A stretch of DNA of 64,000 nt from Owenia fusiformis (Eukaryota > Annelida > Polychaeta > Sabellida > Oweniidae): contig CAIIXF020000010.1 of assembly GCA_903813345.2 (NCBI GenBank), forward strand, positions 30,374,828 through 30,438,827, given 5' to 3'. The translations under genes were made by a program, and so were the position numbers. The number at the start of each line of letters is the position of its first letter. Within the stretch, counting starts at the first letter, position 1. Shown in pieces: positions 37,261 through 49,829 of the stretch. The notes below the pieces were generated by a model. That model saw only the letters and a program-made list of their open reading frames with translations. It searched no databases and had not been told where the DNA came from.

Positions 37261-37402
37261 CACTTATTTTCTCTCTAAAATTTGACCGAAGTGTCTGATT
37301 TTCTTGCATTTCTATACAATTTAAATTGTTATCTAAATGTATGTTAACTTTATTTTGACTATTTACATTAATTTTAATCATATTTTGCATTTTAAAAGAT
37401 GA
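37261..37402 (+). repeat. F1 copy, left end truncated
   Basis: TTCTCTCTAAAATTTGACCG to TATTTTGCATTTTAAAAGATG; the middle right part is diverged. Confidence 0.78.
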
Positions 37403-37832
37403 TATGCTACATTTTTCTTTGGGGTTTGTTTCTATATATTATGTCATGTGATTTAATTTTCTACTGGGTTGTTCAACTATCATAAGACATTTTTGGCCCA
37501 CGGTCCTAAAGCACTTTATATTAGTTGTTTCTGTAATGGATGCCTTTTGTAACGGATACAAAAGAACATTCACTCTACCACTGGGAACACCCGAGGCATT
37601 CTTACATTTTCTATTTTCAAGCCAATTTCTTCATGTCAAGCTAACTTTTTAAGAGAACATCCTTTTCCCATATAAGGCCAGAATGAAGATTCCGTGTCAA
37701 AGATCTGTGGAGGGTTCGATGAAACTGAGGCAATTTGGTGCAAATCTTTTCAATGAAATACAATTTTAAATAAGGCATGCATGATCCTTTTGATTATACG
37801 ATTTTTAGTACATAAAGGTGGGAAATACAGGG

Positions 37833-37934
37833 ATAATCATAGTGAAGTGTGAAATAAGGTAGAAATGAGTGGAATCATTAAGGAATATAATGACAGGCAT
37901 GTGTCAAACGCTTTAAGTCATATAAAAACATTTG
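37833..37934 (-). repeat. F1 half copy
   Basis: ATAATCATAGTGAAGTGTG, AGTGGAATCATTAAGGAAT and GACAGGCATGTGTCAAACGC, then the match stops. Confidence 0.7.
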
Positions 37935-38671
37935 GATTTGGGAGGGAGGGAGGGAGATGGGAGGGGAGCTAAGGTGGGCCTAGAATCTTCTTACGACTAA
38001 TTCAAAAATAATTTTGTCTTGTCAACTTCAAGATCTGCCTATGAAAAATACCTAAGAATCTGTCAGGTCGTTTAGATTTAAGAGAGAAATGGTAGAAAAG
38101 GCACGATTGGAGTATATTTATGGGGGCAAGATATTTGCACTGGTTATCTTTAGGAATTTTCATATCCACTCTTTCCATATCTAGAATTGCATTTGAAAAC
38201 ATCATCACCCGGATATAATTATATGGATATCTGACTCTAAATGTCTACGGATAGAGATTTTGTTTATTACACCAATGGCATATTTATTCTCTGTTTTCCT
38301 TGGAGATATAGGCTCAGGTTCAAATTCCAAAAGTTCCAAAAGGTTGTGTATAGTCCTGTATTCAACCCTAAAATAGTACTTATTTGAGCTTTCACAAACC
38401 AATAAAGGACAAGGTGCAATTATTGGCAAATATCCCTATGGTCAAAATGAATCATTCGTAGGTGTAACTTGAAGAATAAAATGTCATATAATACTTTGGA
38501 AAATATTAAAGTGCTCGGACACACATAAGCTGAGATAGGGATCATTTCGTTCAGTAAGGTTGTATTGACTTACATGGGGCTGTGCACCATTGACTTAACA
38601 TGAGGATATCAGCAGATCCCAATAGAGGCCATTGGTTTCCATTGATTATCACAGAAATACCAAAAATACAC

Positions 38672-38773
38672 TATGACCTGAATCGATTGCAAACTTAATA
38701 ATTTCACAATACGACACAAATGGATTATCTCATCAAATGTACAAATATGAAGTTTGCAATCAATTCAGGTCAT
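38672..38773. repeat. Inverted repeat, 24-bp arms and ~54-base loop
   Basis: TATGACCTGAATCGATTGCA at 38672 is mirrored by TGCAATCAATTCAGGTCATA ending at 38773, with one mismatch seen. It may be the ends of a small transposable element. No target duplication is recognised. Confidence 0.65.
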
Positions 38774-39410
38774 ACTTAAAATTAAAAGATTGTACATTTT
38801 TCATCATTTTTTTCCCTACAAAATGGCTATAGAAAAATGCTCAAAAAACAACTTTTACACTTATCAAATATCATACAAGTTTGTAAAACCAAAGATTATA
38901 CTATTATATTTCATTATGTAGTAACATATTTTGATAAGATGCAGGGATGCGTAGGATGTAAATGGATTTTGACAGACACAAAAATACTTCCTGGTTTGGA
39001 ATCTATGCCTCTACACTTCATGATTGAATTATGACCCTAATAATTGGCCTATACATCAATACAGTGCTGAATATAGGTCAACAAGATACTAGTGTGTATA
39101 TAAATCTAATAATTGAAGCATAATACTCATTTTGAAAAATCAGATGAATTATTTTTTTTCCCATGGGGAGATCCCAATGGAGGGTGTATAAGGTCCTTTA
39201 TGAACAACTAGTCTCACCACCAAATAAGGTTCTCATATATTAAGATGTTTAGTTCAGCCAATAAAATTAAGTGTAGCAATTGAGCACACAGTTCTGTTTA
39301 ACTCTCTGATTGGACTGTTTGATGCACTTACTCCTCTAATAGGCATTTGAAAATTTCTCAGAAAGGGCCTTAAAATAAAGAAAAGTGCTGCACCCCATGT
39401 ACACCTTTTA

Positions 39411-39532
39411 TGTCATCACCAGAAAGTGGTCACATATATTGTTATAGTTTCCAACTTTTTTGTGGATGGTGTTCGGTGTTCATAAGTCGGTGTTCGAAGG
39501 GCGATGTCTGTAACAAATGATAGGTGGTGACA
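39411..39532. mobile_element. F3 copy, longest
   Basis: TGTCATCACCAGAAAGTGG to GATAGGTGGTGACA. Contains a duplicated GTGTTCATAAGTCG-like stretch and is followed by CTTTGCAAGTTAATGCCTT. Confidence 0.65.
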
Positions 39533-39674
39533 CTTTGCAAGTTAATGCCTTGTAAATGTTTGGTGCCAACTTAAAGCTAAAGGACTGAATCTTTGTAAGA
39601 GTAGATGTACACTGTAATTACAGTAGGTTGAATGAAGGACACTTTATATTACATCAAGGGTAACAATGAGTTCT

Positions 39675-39839
39675 GCCGTCTGCTCATGCTTATTTCACTT
39701 CATTTCTCTCTAAAATTTGAATAAACTTTGTGATTTTCTTGCATTTCTATACAATTTAGAGTGTCTACTACATGCCTATTTATTTTATTCCTTGCTTATT
39801 CAACTATTTCCACTATTTTTTTGCATTTTAAAACATGAC
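39675..39839 (+). repeat. F1 copy, near-complete
   Basis: GCCGTCTGCTCATGCTTATT to TTTTAAAACATGAC, one of the best-preserved copies. Confidence 0.92.
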
Positions 39840-40104
39840 TATTATCTAAGGGCTTTATTTAACCAAGATCCTCACTTCTAGCATTATTCCATATATTCTG
39901 TCATATTTTTTTGATGAGATCTTCTAAAAAATGAGAATTTGATTGCCCTGATATCGATTATTATCAGATAAATGTTTTGCATGATCTAGAAGTATATTTA
40001 TGTATCTTCCTATGAATATCTCTTGCAAATATGAGCAATATACTGCAGATCTTCAATATACTGCAATGATCTCCCAGGGAAGGAAATGGATGGCTAGACC
40101 TATT

Positions 40105-40340
40105 AGCAGTGCACCCTGTTGAGAAAACCTATTTGCACCCTGTTGAGAAAATCTATTTGCACTCTATTGACAAAATCCAATTGCACCCCTTTGAGAAAAT
40201 CCAAGTACATCCTGTTGAAAAAATCTATTTGCACCCTGTTGACAAAATCGATTTGCACCCCGTTGACAAAATCCAATTGCACCCCTTTGAGAGAATTCAT
40301 TTTCACCCTGCTGAGAAATCCATTTGCACCCTTTTGAAAA
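40105..40340. repeat. 24-bp minisatellite, about ten units
   Basis: The unit is TTGCACCCTGTTGAGAAAAT plus CTAT. As 24 is divisible by three, an 8-residue periodic peptide (LHPVEKIY) can be read on the plus strand and another on the minus. I regard both as non-coding: the frame has no upstream coding context. A related TGCACCCACTTGA motif appears near 52316-52470. Confidence 0.9.
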
Positions 40341-42107
40341 GATGTATTCCGATTAAAGGCATTTTTAGAAAGCCCATAGGTAAAATTGCACAAAGTTTAC
40401 ACTCACCTTTGAAGCTACTTACATTTTAGAATAATATTCATTGTTTATTGTCAGAAAGTTGTAAGATGAGAAAAGCGATAAGAATCAGAATGGTTTATGA
40501 ATTTTAAAAAATAAGCATGACAACAAAAGAATAACTTTGGCTTATATAATTCAAAGTAATCTAAAATTGTGACAATCAAAACATACCTTCATAATTATCT
40601 TTTTGATTAATATATCTTTTATTTTGGAAATCGTGATATTTCGAAATCATACCTCTATATTTTCACAGTGAAGAGACTATGGAGTTATATTTATTGGCCG
40701 TTCATGAATGAGCAGTCAAATAAAAAGTGAATCCATAAAAATAATCATTAATGGTGTTTTATGAGCCAGTACCATTTTTATTTGGTACCCGTGAAGATAA
40801 TTTTATGACAGATATCTCTATATTGTTGATGCCGTGGAAAAGAGGATTTCTGGGATTTTCTAATTGAAGATGTCGTTTTATTTTTTATTTTTTATTTTTT
40901 GTTATTTAAAAAAGATTTTTGAATAAAATAGTCAACAAAAATAATACAAATCTGAAAATTCATTAAAATATTCGAAAAAGTTTTAAGATGCAAAAGCATT
41001 CCTGGAGCTGCCTTTTAAGAAAATATCAAAATGGTCATATTTTAAAATGTGAAATTAGAGTGAGGGAGAGGAATTAACATGGAAAAAAGTAAACAGGCAT
41101 GTAGTTAACACTCTAAATTGTATAGAAATGCAAGAAAATCAGATGGTTTATTCAAATTTAAGAGAGAAATGAGGAAAATAAGAATAAGCAGACGGACATC
41201 TTAACAGATAGCTTGTTTTATTATACACAGAGATGTTTTCACCTACATAACATTTGCCCTCATAAACCAAGCAATGCTAGATCACCTCTTAAAAACCAAT
41301 AAAGATATTTTTGCGAATAATACATACTAAATGTCAGTCGGAAAGTTACTGTGGTTTTAAATCTTAGAAGTTTATGTGACTTGTATCATAGTCTATCATT
41401 ATACTATTTCACATTGAGGACCTGTATACCTTACCTCCATCTATCAACCGATGGTTTAACCTCTTGAATCTTAGACTTAAATTGGTGATGATAAACTTAG
41501 TGAAATAAGTCAGCAGAGATCATTTCTTTACATTTTGAGACATTTTTGTGAAAAATTGATGAAAATTGTCCAAGTAAGAGCAATTTTAGTGAAATTTTTG
41601 TGACAGATTATCTCGTCACTTTAGGTTTCAAAGTCATTTCTAGGTTGACAAGAACTTTGGTCAATCTGGGTAGTCAAGAGTTTAATACAATTTAACCCAG
41701 GAAAAGCTATTTCTTTGAGATTTATCCCAAAATTGACTTAAACTAGTCATAAAACGCAACATACTTGGTGACTTATAAATTATCAAATTTTGAATTGTTT
41801 GGCATTCAACTTGAGCTTTTAACAATTTAATGATTAAATATAAATTTAAAATACTGGGATATACATGTAATCCAGTTGATAGTCAATTATATATATTTTC
41901 AAACACAAAATTATACAATAATATTCATCCTTGCCAAGATTTTATCAAAGTGTCACTTATCACGAATTCAAAAGTATACAATTTAATAAAATCATTAAGT
42001 TTCATAATCTGACATCTTAAGTTGGTGAAACAATTTGAAGGGCTCTTGAATGAGGATTATTGTTGAGAACATCATATATCTATTCACTCACCTATATTTG
42101 CCTTTTC
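40341..42107. other. Unassigned outside one F1 copy
   Basis: AT-rich; TTTTATTTTTTATTTTTTATT at 40873-40900. No gene seen. Confidence 0.5.
41033..41197 (-). repeat. F1 copy, near-complete
   Basis: GGTCATATTTTAAAATGTGA to AATAAGCAGACGGAC. Confidence 0.92.
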
Positions 42108-42246
42108 TTAAAGGCCCCATGTAAAGTTTAAACCAATTTGGCTTATATTATAATCTTACCTAACCTAGCACACCTGGCTAAAGCTAGTTGAACATTTCTT
42201 TATTTTGAAAGTTTAGCATATTTACAAAACATTTGTGGCCCTTTAA
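42108..42246. mobile_element. TTAA-flanked miniature element
   Basis: TTAAAGGCCCCA at 42108 and TGGCCCTTTAA ending at 42246, 139 bp. TTAA at both edges fits a piggyBac- or Kolobok-like target preference. No coding capacity. Confidence 0.6.
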
Positions 42247-42837
42247 TGACATCAAAGCATATGTCTTGAATATGCATACATGTATACATATACACGTATA
42301 AATGTGATCTTGAATTATGTTTGTTGGTACTACACATAGAGTTAATTAGGAGCAGACAAATAAGTTATCTGTTTAATTTCATAACATCCCTTGTCAAACA
42401 TTTTGTCATTCTTTTTTAGGTAAAATTCTTATTTTATTTCATCAAATATGTTTGAATTATGTATACAACCGACAAATAAATCCTTTAGCCACCTAGGTGT
42501 TTTTTAAATGAAAACCCCTTGTAACATACCATTTACTTTAGGGCCTCAGCTTGTGACTTTGTTTTTAATTAAAAACTCCAGATAAACTATTTGTAATAAT
42601 CCTTTAGGTACCATCTGTTTCTTTCATCCAGCTATTAATTTAAAGATGATATCCTCAGATGAACAGTCACAAATAAAGTCACATTTCATAATATAAACTC
42701 ATTTCAAGAGAACAGTTTCGTAATGCAAACTAATTTAGAGTCCAGTTTCATAAAACTTCTTAAACCTAATCCTGATAGCATTCTCTTTATGCATTCATGA
42801 ACTTCTGAACCATGGAATAAACTTTAGATCTAAATCT

Positions 42838-43235
42838 GATGCCTAAAATGCATCTTAAAGGAACTTGAAACTCTGATACCTAAAATGCATCTTAAAGGAA
42901 CTTGAACTCTGATACCTAAAATGCATCTTAAAGGAACTTAAGGAACTCTGATGCCTAAAATGCATTTTAAAGGAAATTGGAACTCTGATACCTAAATTGC
43001 ATCTTAAAGGAACTTGGAACTCTGATACCTAAAATGCATCTTAAAGGAACTTGGAACTCTGATACATAAAATGCATTTTAAAGGAAATTGGAACTCTGAT
43101 ACATAAAATGCATCTTAAAGGAACTTGAACTCTAATACCTAAAATGCATCTTTAAGGAACTTGGAAGTCTGATACCTAAAATGCATCCTAAAAGAACTAA
43201 TTCTGATATACTTAAAATGCATTTTTAAGGAACTC
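42838..43235. repeat. 37-bp minisatellite, about eleven units
   Basis: The unit is CTGATACCTAAAATGCATCT followed by TAAAGGAACTTGGAA. Units vary by small indels and substitutions. Confidence 0.92.
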
Positions 43236-43760
43236 GAAAAGATTAAAAATAGAAGATAGTTTTGAACAAAAATACATATTACAGGAATTTGAAGGGTTAG
43301 AGATGCGCTGAGATTAGTTATGAAAAATGTCTCAATATTTTTATCTTTCATCATTAAATGTCATGTCTATTTTCCCAAAAAGTTCTGACTTTATTTCAGG
43401 ATAACAAATTGATTTTCTATATTTGATCAGAGTTCAATTTTCAGAAAATGAAACGAGTTTCACGAGGCAGAGAATATGATTGTATGTCTCTGAGTATAGG
43501 TCAATAATGACTGGCATGCTTTTTAAAAAGATTTCTTTCAACATTTTCTACCGTATATCCCCTCTACTTCCTATCTTTTAAATCTAATCGGGGGAACTTC
43601 CATAATCCATCTTTTGTTCAAGTGTCATTTTAAGTTTTATAAATAAAGTACAAGTAACTTACAAGATTGCGTATGAACAATTATTTTCATCATCCATGCC
43701 ATGTATAATTTCCTGAAGGAAAATAGATTGCTAATTAATTGCCATCGTGTTTATTAAATG

Positions 43761-43922
43761 ACGTCTGCTCATGTTTATTCCACTCAATTTCTCTCTAAAA
43801 TTTGAATAAAGTTTCTGATTTTCTTTCATTTCTATACAATTTAGAGTGTTCACTACATGTCTGTTTATTTTATTCCATGCAAATTCCTTACATTTCCAGT
43901 CTATTTTCCAATTTAAAATATG
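43761..43922 (+). repeat. F1 copy, near-complete
   Basis: ACGTCTGCTCATGTTTATTC to TTCCAATTTAAAATATG. Confidence 0.9.
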
Positions 43923-44560
43923 ATTAAATTTTTACTTACTTCAACTACATCTTATGTCGTCGTAGAATTGTATCATTATTATCTCCATGTGTATTATTAA
44001 ATGTTTTATAATTCTCTAACTTGAGCTGGTATCAAGAAAGCATCTTGCCTGCTCGATTATTTTTCCAATACTGAATGAATGAACGGTTGAGTCAGTGAAT
44101 AACTCACATGGAAAACATGAAGGTTGTCCTCTTTTCTTGCCAAATTGGCTAAAAAGCATGAAATGCAGGGGAATTGGCATATACAAAAAGACATATGGAT
44201 TGTTCTTCATGTTGCAAAGGAGGACAAGGAATTCACCCATTTTTCTCATTTTTGGAGGATGGAATTGTGTTAATAAATGTTATTGTTAGTGACATTTTTT
44301 GGAAGGGATCCTTAAAGCCTCTTGTGTTTTCCAAGCAACCGGATTACCTACCGTTATAATTCAATATATATAATATGATTTGGAATCAATTCGAAATGTA
44401 TTTATACATATTTGTATTTTTATATATTTGATTGATTGAATATTTCCCGACTAAGTGTAATTTAATTGTAAGGGAGTTTTATTTATTTTCTGAATGTCAA
44501 CATATACAACTGTCCTCAGCATTTTAACATGACCCTAGTTTTCGAATAAAATAGTATGAT

Positions 44561-44726
44561 TGTCATGTTTTGAAATTCAAAATAGAGTGAAAAAGAGTGG
44601 AATCAGCAAGGAATAAAGTAAATAGGCATATAGTTAATACTCTAAATTGTATAGAAATACCAAAAAATCAGACACTTCATTCAATTTTTGCGGAGAAATC
44701 CTCCAAATAAGCATGAGCAGATGGAC
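44561..44726 (-). repeat. F1 copy, full length
   Basis: TGTCATGTTTTGAAATTCAA to CATGAGCAGATGGAC. The next copy follows after about 100 bp in the same direction. Confidence 0.9.
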
Positions 44727-44830
44727 ATTTTAAGAATGGATATTCTCTGGTTTATTACACAATTTTATGGTTGCAATAGTTTAGTTTTCATTGAGATATT
44801 AATCAATATCTATGCATGAAATATTATAGT

Positions 44831-44993
44831 GGTCAAGTTTTAAAACAGAAAATAAAAGGGAAAATGATGGGATTTACAAAAATGAAATAGATATATATGA
44901 AGTAGATACTATAAATTGTGAAGAAAGGCAAGAAAATGAACCATTTTACTCAAATTTTTGAGAGAAAATTGAACAAGAACACGAGCAGACAGA
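44831..44993 (-). repeat. F1 copy, diverged but full length
   Basis: GGTCAAGTTTTAAAACAGAA to ACGAGCAGACAGA; internal blocks are diverged, so it is probably older than its neighbour. Confidence 0.8.
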
Positions 44994-45384
44994 TATTTAT
45001 ATTACCAGTATTCTGCATATTAACCTTTTTATACAGGTGTGACGGTACTCATAATCCCAATTTCAATATCAACAAGAAAAATATTGATTTAAATCTTTAT
45101 TTAAACATTTATATCACTATAATCAGAACTCAGTCACCTCATATATAATCCCCACCTCTCCCAACCCCTCCAATTTCTGTTATAGTTATATCTATTTATA
45201 TCTATAACATTTGTTATATTCCCGTATATCAGCATCTGTCTGTTTAATTTAATACAATATTCCCAATTTGATGATTTATCAATCAAACATTTGTGCCTAA
45301 ATCCTCTTTCTAGGCATGCCTTACACATATTCTTAATGTTGCATTGAAGCCCTGTACCCCTCCCCATTTCCCTAGCTGACCTCT

Positions 45385-45615
45385 TGGAGAGGGTATGGGG
45401 GGGGGGGGCGCTCTCCTTTCCCTCTTTTGGACAAGTGTATAGGGGCGCTCTCCTTTCCCGCATTGGATGAGGGTATGGGCCGCTCCGCTTTCCCTCACTG
45501 GGTGATGGTATGTGGATGCTCCCCTTTCCCTCACTGGGTGATGGTATGGGGACGCTCTCCTTTCCCTCACTGGGTGATGGTATGGGGGCGCTCCCCTTTC
45601 CCTTACTGGGCAAGG
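45385..45615. repeat. 36-bp GC-rich minisatellite, about six units
   Basis: The unit is GGTATGGGGGCGCTCTCCTT plus TCCCTCACTGGGTGAT. It stands out against the AT-rich surroundings. The period is 12 codons, so proline/serine-rich frames on the minus strand are periodic artefacts. Confidence 0.9.
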
Positions 45616-45800
45616 GAATGGATGATATTCAGGATCACAATGCTAGCTAACATTTTCTCTATAGAATTTGACTGAAGTCTCTATGGTTATGTTTACACTT
45701 TTGATCTGCAGCCAGATTATTCAACCAATCTTACATAATATTCACTATGCACCTGTTTACCTTTTAATTACACCTTTCAATTCTATTATATTGCATTTTT

Positions 45801-45970
45801 GTCCGTCTGCTCATGCTTATTTTTAGCACAATTTCTCTCTTAAGATTTGAATAAATTGTCTGATTTTTTTGCATTTCTTTATAATTTAGAGTGTTGACTA
45901 CATGCATGTTCACTCTTTTTCTTGCTTTTACCACTCTTTTCCACTCTATTTTGCATTTCAAAACATGACA
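45801..45970 (+). repeat. F1 copy, full length
   Basis: GTCCGTCTGCTCATGCTTAT to CATTTCAAAACATGAC, with both ends intact. Confidence 0.93.
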
Positions 45971-48404
45971 ATCAGGACTCGTGTCAAATACACATTGGCA
46001 AATAGACACAAATGATGAAAGATGAATCTAGTGTTTGTTTTCTGTTTTGTTTTGTTTTATCTTTTAGGTCTACTTGACCTCAGAGAGCCTAGGTCAATCC
46101 TATTACCTCTGCCAAGTAATGTCAACAATTTCTGTTATTATCCATCTATTTCCCCAAACAATGATGTAAATTGCCCTATGGGTTCAGTGGTATTATCATT
46201 CACTTGAACATAAGGGGCTTATTTTCGTATGACCATGGTGCAAATGAATACGATACGGTTGCATAATATTTTTTTGTTTTTTTGTTTTAAAAAGCTGTAT
46301 TTCAGACATAAAACCACACTCTAGTTAATCTTTAGGATTAAGATCTTGCCTGCAGATTAAAAAAAAAAATGAGTGAGAAAGAAAGTTTGGAGTCACAGTA
46401 GAATTGATTCCTCACTTCATCGAATGCATTTTCCAGAAATCATACGGACACTTTGTAAACATGTTTACTATAGCAGTCATTGAATTCTACAATAATACCA
46501 TATATGGTATTTTTTTTATATGACATACACTGCATCTATACAATGCCAAGCTTCCAATTTTTACTATTTAATCTAGTGTTAAAGTTTATGTAATTTTTTG
46601 CAAGGGCAGGACTTGTGCCTGGAAAAGATAAGGAAAGAAAAGGATGAATACTGCGGTTTAAGTCTCTTTATCAATTAAGATTTTGGTTTCAAAACTTTAA
46701 ACCTGATGAGTTTAAGATTACTGTATAAGAAGAAATTTTACTGAAGAATATATTTTTTATTTAAGAAGTAGGTCACCTTAGAAGATATTTTATTATTATC
46801 TTAATATAATGGTCATTTTATCTTAGATATTTTTCCTTAGAATATATTCTACCTTAGTAATTTAGCTCCTAAGATTTTCGAACCTTGAGCCGTATCATGA
46901 AATTTTGACCAATTAGTGTTATAATTAAAGTGTGCGCCTGACCCGGCTACGTATAGCACAGAGTTTATACTGGCGGATTAGACTAGTTCATTTTTTATAT
47001 GTGTGTGAAAGCTTTCTCTTATTTGCGTTTTTTCGTTTAGTACGGTTTTGTTATAATTGCCGAGGTCATATAACCTGGATAAAACAATGATTATCGTTGA
47101 CTGCCCACACACAAAACATACGTTGAGTGAACAGTGTTATTACAAACAACAGGCTTTAGAATACAAAGCGTAGTGTGATAATAAGCTGCACACTACCACT
47201 GCTGCATGTACATATTACTAATTTACTAGGGCTCCCAAAGAGTGGATAGGGAGGTTGTGTTTGTAAATTTTAAATTTTACATATCAAAATTGTGAAGATT
47301 AATACATGTCATAATTTGTTGGTTTCATTCGTTTAGCCAATCAAAACATTGTAAAACAATAAATTGTCTACTTCTTCAAAAGAAGTAGGATGGACATCCT
47401 ACGAAACGTCAAAAATAAAAATAAATATCTCTGAGAAAGAAAATCAACAACTTTGTACATTACTACCAGAGAGATGAACATTCATAGAAGCAATAAATTT
47501 CTGTTACGTACAATCAATTTTGTTCAGTTTTGATTAGTTGTCAGAATAAAGTTACGTTCATCTGAATCCATGTATCAAAACAAAAATCCTATTTTCACTT
47601 CAAAATACTTCAGTGAGATGAAGGCTCGGAATTGTCACATTCAATAAGACAATAACTTATTGTCGTATTCCTTAATTTATCTTCTCGATAGTAGCATTTA
47701 GTCGCACATTTGATGCCAGGTCACCTTGTCGCGTACCTCTTGGGGAACCCCACATTTATGTGTGTACTCATGGAAGTAAATTTCCCGGTGTAGCCGAGAG
47801 CCACAAACTTTTCAACAGGTTCGAAATGACCAATTTCTCTCATATATACTCTAAATATTTTATTATTTAGCACCTACAAAGTATTGCTAATAACCATATG
47901 TAATTTCAATAAGGAAACTTATCTGGCTACATATCAATATCAACACTAGCTGTTCTCTCAACACGTCCTGGCTTACCTTGTGGTGACAAACCCTGGATTT
48001 TCGCTATTTATAGTTTATCAACACCTGGACGCATGCGCATTTTATACTTTATCGGGCACTTTAAGGTAAAATTGTATTATTTTGATCAACTTGAATTTTA
48101 AGCAAAATTGAATGAAATTGTCATCACAGGAAATTATCACATTTTACAGTACATCAAGAGTTCAATTTCTTTTCGAGAAAGTTATTGTTTACAAGACAGA
48201 AAGAGGTTAACAGATTTGTGAATTATTTTCTGTTTCTTTTCAAAGTTCACCCCCTACCTTTTCTCAGAAACTTGATAAGCAAGGAGTTATAAATAGTCAA
48301 TTGAATAGTCTTGGGTCATCATTTATCTGACCTTGATCATTTTTTGCATTTTGTTATCATTACTTCATCTAGTTACATCCCTCATCCCTAAGTGACCTAG
48401 ATAC
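45971..48404. other. Unassigned, mixed composition between 46.9 and 48.1 kb
   Basis: This stretch looks less repetitive than the rest. At 48030-48040 CGCATGCGCAT resembles an NRF-1 half-palindrome, and 47700-47830 is GC-richer. It could be a promoter or 5' region of a gene outside my recognition. No open frame supports that. Confidence 0.3.
47353..47466 (+). other. Double-hairpin motif followed by GAAACGTC, overlapping a short ORF
   Basis: CTACTTCTT/AAGAAGTAG forms a hairpin (47368-47388), and GTAGGATG/CATCCTAC (47385-47402) forms another sharing GTAG, followed by GAAACGTC. A 36-codon plus-strand frame over it reads SSKEVGWTSYETSKIKIN and ends LCTLLPER with a stop. This may be a transposon-derived end. 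The GAAAC after a stem recalls hammerhead ribozymes, but the required CUGAUGA core is not present. Confidence 0.4.
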
Positions 48405-48845
48405 CTACCCTTTTCAATACTCAACCAACTCAAGCTGCACTCAACCAATACTTAACCTAAACTGATCACTCAACCAGTACTCAAATAACACTCAACCTAT
48501 ACTCAACCAATGCTCAACCTACACCAGACTTACACTCAACCAACACTCATCTTACAATCTATACTCAACCTACACCCAACCTACACCTTCTACTCAACCA
48601 AAACTCAATTTATACTCAACCAACACCTAACCTTCACTCAACTAACATTCAACCAACACTTAACTTATACTTAACCAACACTTAACCTCAATTAACCAAT
48701 ATTCAACTTATGCTCAACCTTTACCCAACCTATACTCAACCAATACTCAACCTTTACCCAACCTATACTCAACCAATACTCAACCAATACTCAACCTACA
48801 CTCAACCAACACTCAACTTATACTTAATCTATACTCAACCTACAC
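48405..48845. repeat. Degenerate 11-12-bp repeat, CTCAACCAATA/CTCAACCTACA
   Basis: Roughly 35 units of ACTCAACCWAYA, poorly homogenised at the left and cleaner at 48700-48800. Confidence 0.9.
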
Positions 48846-49260
48846 TTTATATAGATACCAGAAAGTGTTTCCATGATACCATGAGTCTAAAAAGCATGAG
48901 GGTCATTTATACAGAATGCAGTAGAGAAAGGTTGTCCACTAGAGTTCACTCTAGAGAGAGGTGTTCACTTAAATAGGTTTTACTGTGTATTTTAAACTTA
49001 CCATTCTTTGTAGATTTCTGTTCCTTATATTGAATTTTTGATCTTGAAATTTTATTCTGTACTCTCATTTTTTCTGATCTATATTCTAGATTTCTAATCT
49101 ATATTCTATATATATGATAGTACTATATATTCCTGATATCTTTACCATAGTAGTATTTGTTTTATACTTTGGTGAACAGATGTATATGTAATGACTATTA
49201 GTTATAATGGGCCTCTTCACTTTGATCTTGAGGACAAACTGAACCTAACATGTCATTCTA

Positions 49261-49410
49261 GTCATGTTTTAGAATGTAAAATAGAGTGGAAAAGAGACGA
49301 AATATGGAGAAATAAAATATATGGATGCAAAGGAAACATTCCATATTGTATATAAATGCAAAAAGGTTGGATACTTTATTCAAATTTTTTCGAGAAAAAT
49401 CTAAAATAAG
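49261..49410 (-). repeat. F1 copy, diverged
   Basis: GTCATGTTTTAGAATGTAAA at one end; TTTATTCAAATTTTTTCGAG at the other; GTCCGTC end lost. Confidence 0.8.
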
Positions 49411-49664
49411 TTGGATTTTGTAAAATCTTTTGGAAGGAAATCGTTAAGGGCATCAGTGTTATAATAAAGGTGTTATATATGGGATGTTGGCCTCTGTTTG
49501 TACACAGCAAATTGCCAATAAGTGTTATTATATTTCATTAAATGATGCCAATTGTTAGTTCTCTTACAATTACTAATGTTTATTTTTAAGTTTCTGAACA
49601 AATATTGTATTTTGTTCAATTCCTGATATTACAGTCTCGAAGTACCAATAAGTAATATCATGAT

Positions 49665-49829
49665 GATCATATTTAAAATGAAGAATTGAGTGGAAAATAG
49701 TAGAACTAGCAAGGAATAAAGTAAACAGATATAAAGTCAACATTCTAAATTGTATAGAAATGCAAGAAAATCAGACACTTTATTCATGTTTGAAAAAGAA
49801 TCATGTAGAATAACCATGAGCAGACGGAC
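49665..49829 (-). repeat. F1 copy, full length
   Basis: GATCATATTTAAAATGAAGA to CCATGAGCAGACGGAC. Confidence 0.92.

Larger units (their letters stand above)
36417..38671. other. Unassigned outside two F1 copies
   Basis: The minus-strand frames 38205-38429 and 38002-38208 are polar (LELLEFEPEPISPRKTENK) and slightly gene-like, but adjoin a stop and lack splice evidence. A (GGGA) run lies at 37940-37965. Confidence 0.4.

Noticed and set aside
38002-38429. Two adjacent polar minus-strand frames as a broken gene
   Set aside because: Suggestive composition only; separated by a stop, no family recognised, no splice sites I trust.
45134-45613. 159-residue proline/serine-rich minus-strand frame
   Set aside because: Built on the 36-bp tandem unit; the remainder has no features.
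47368-47410. Hammerhead ribozyme
   Set aside because: GAAAC after a stem is present but the CUGAUGA strand is absent, so the catalytic core cannot form as known.
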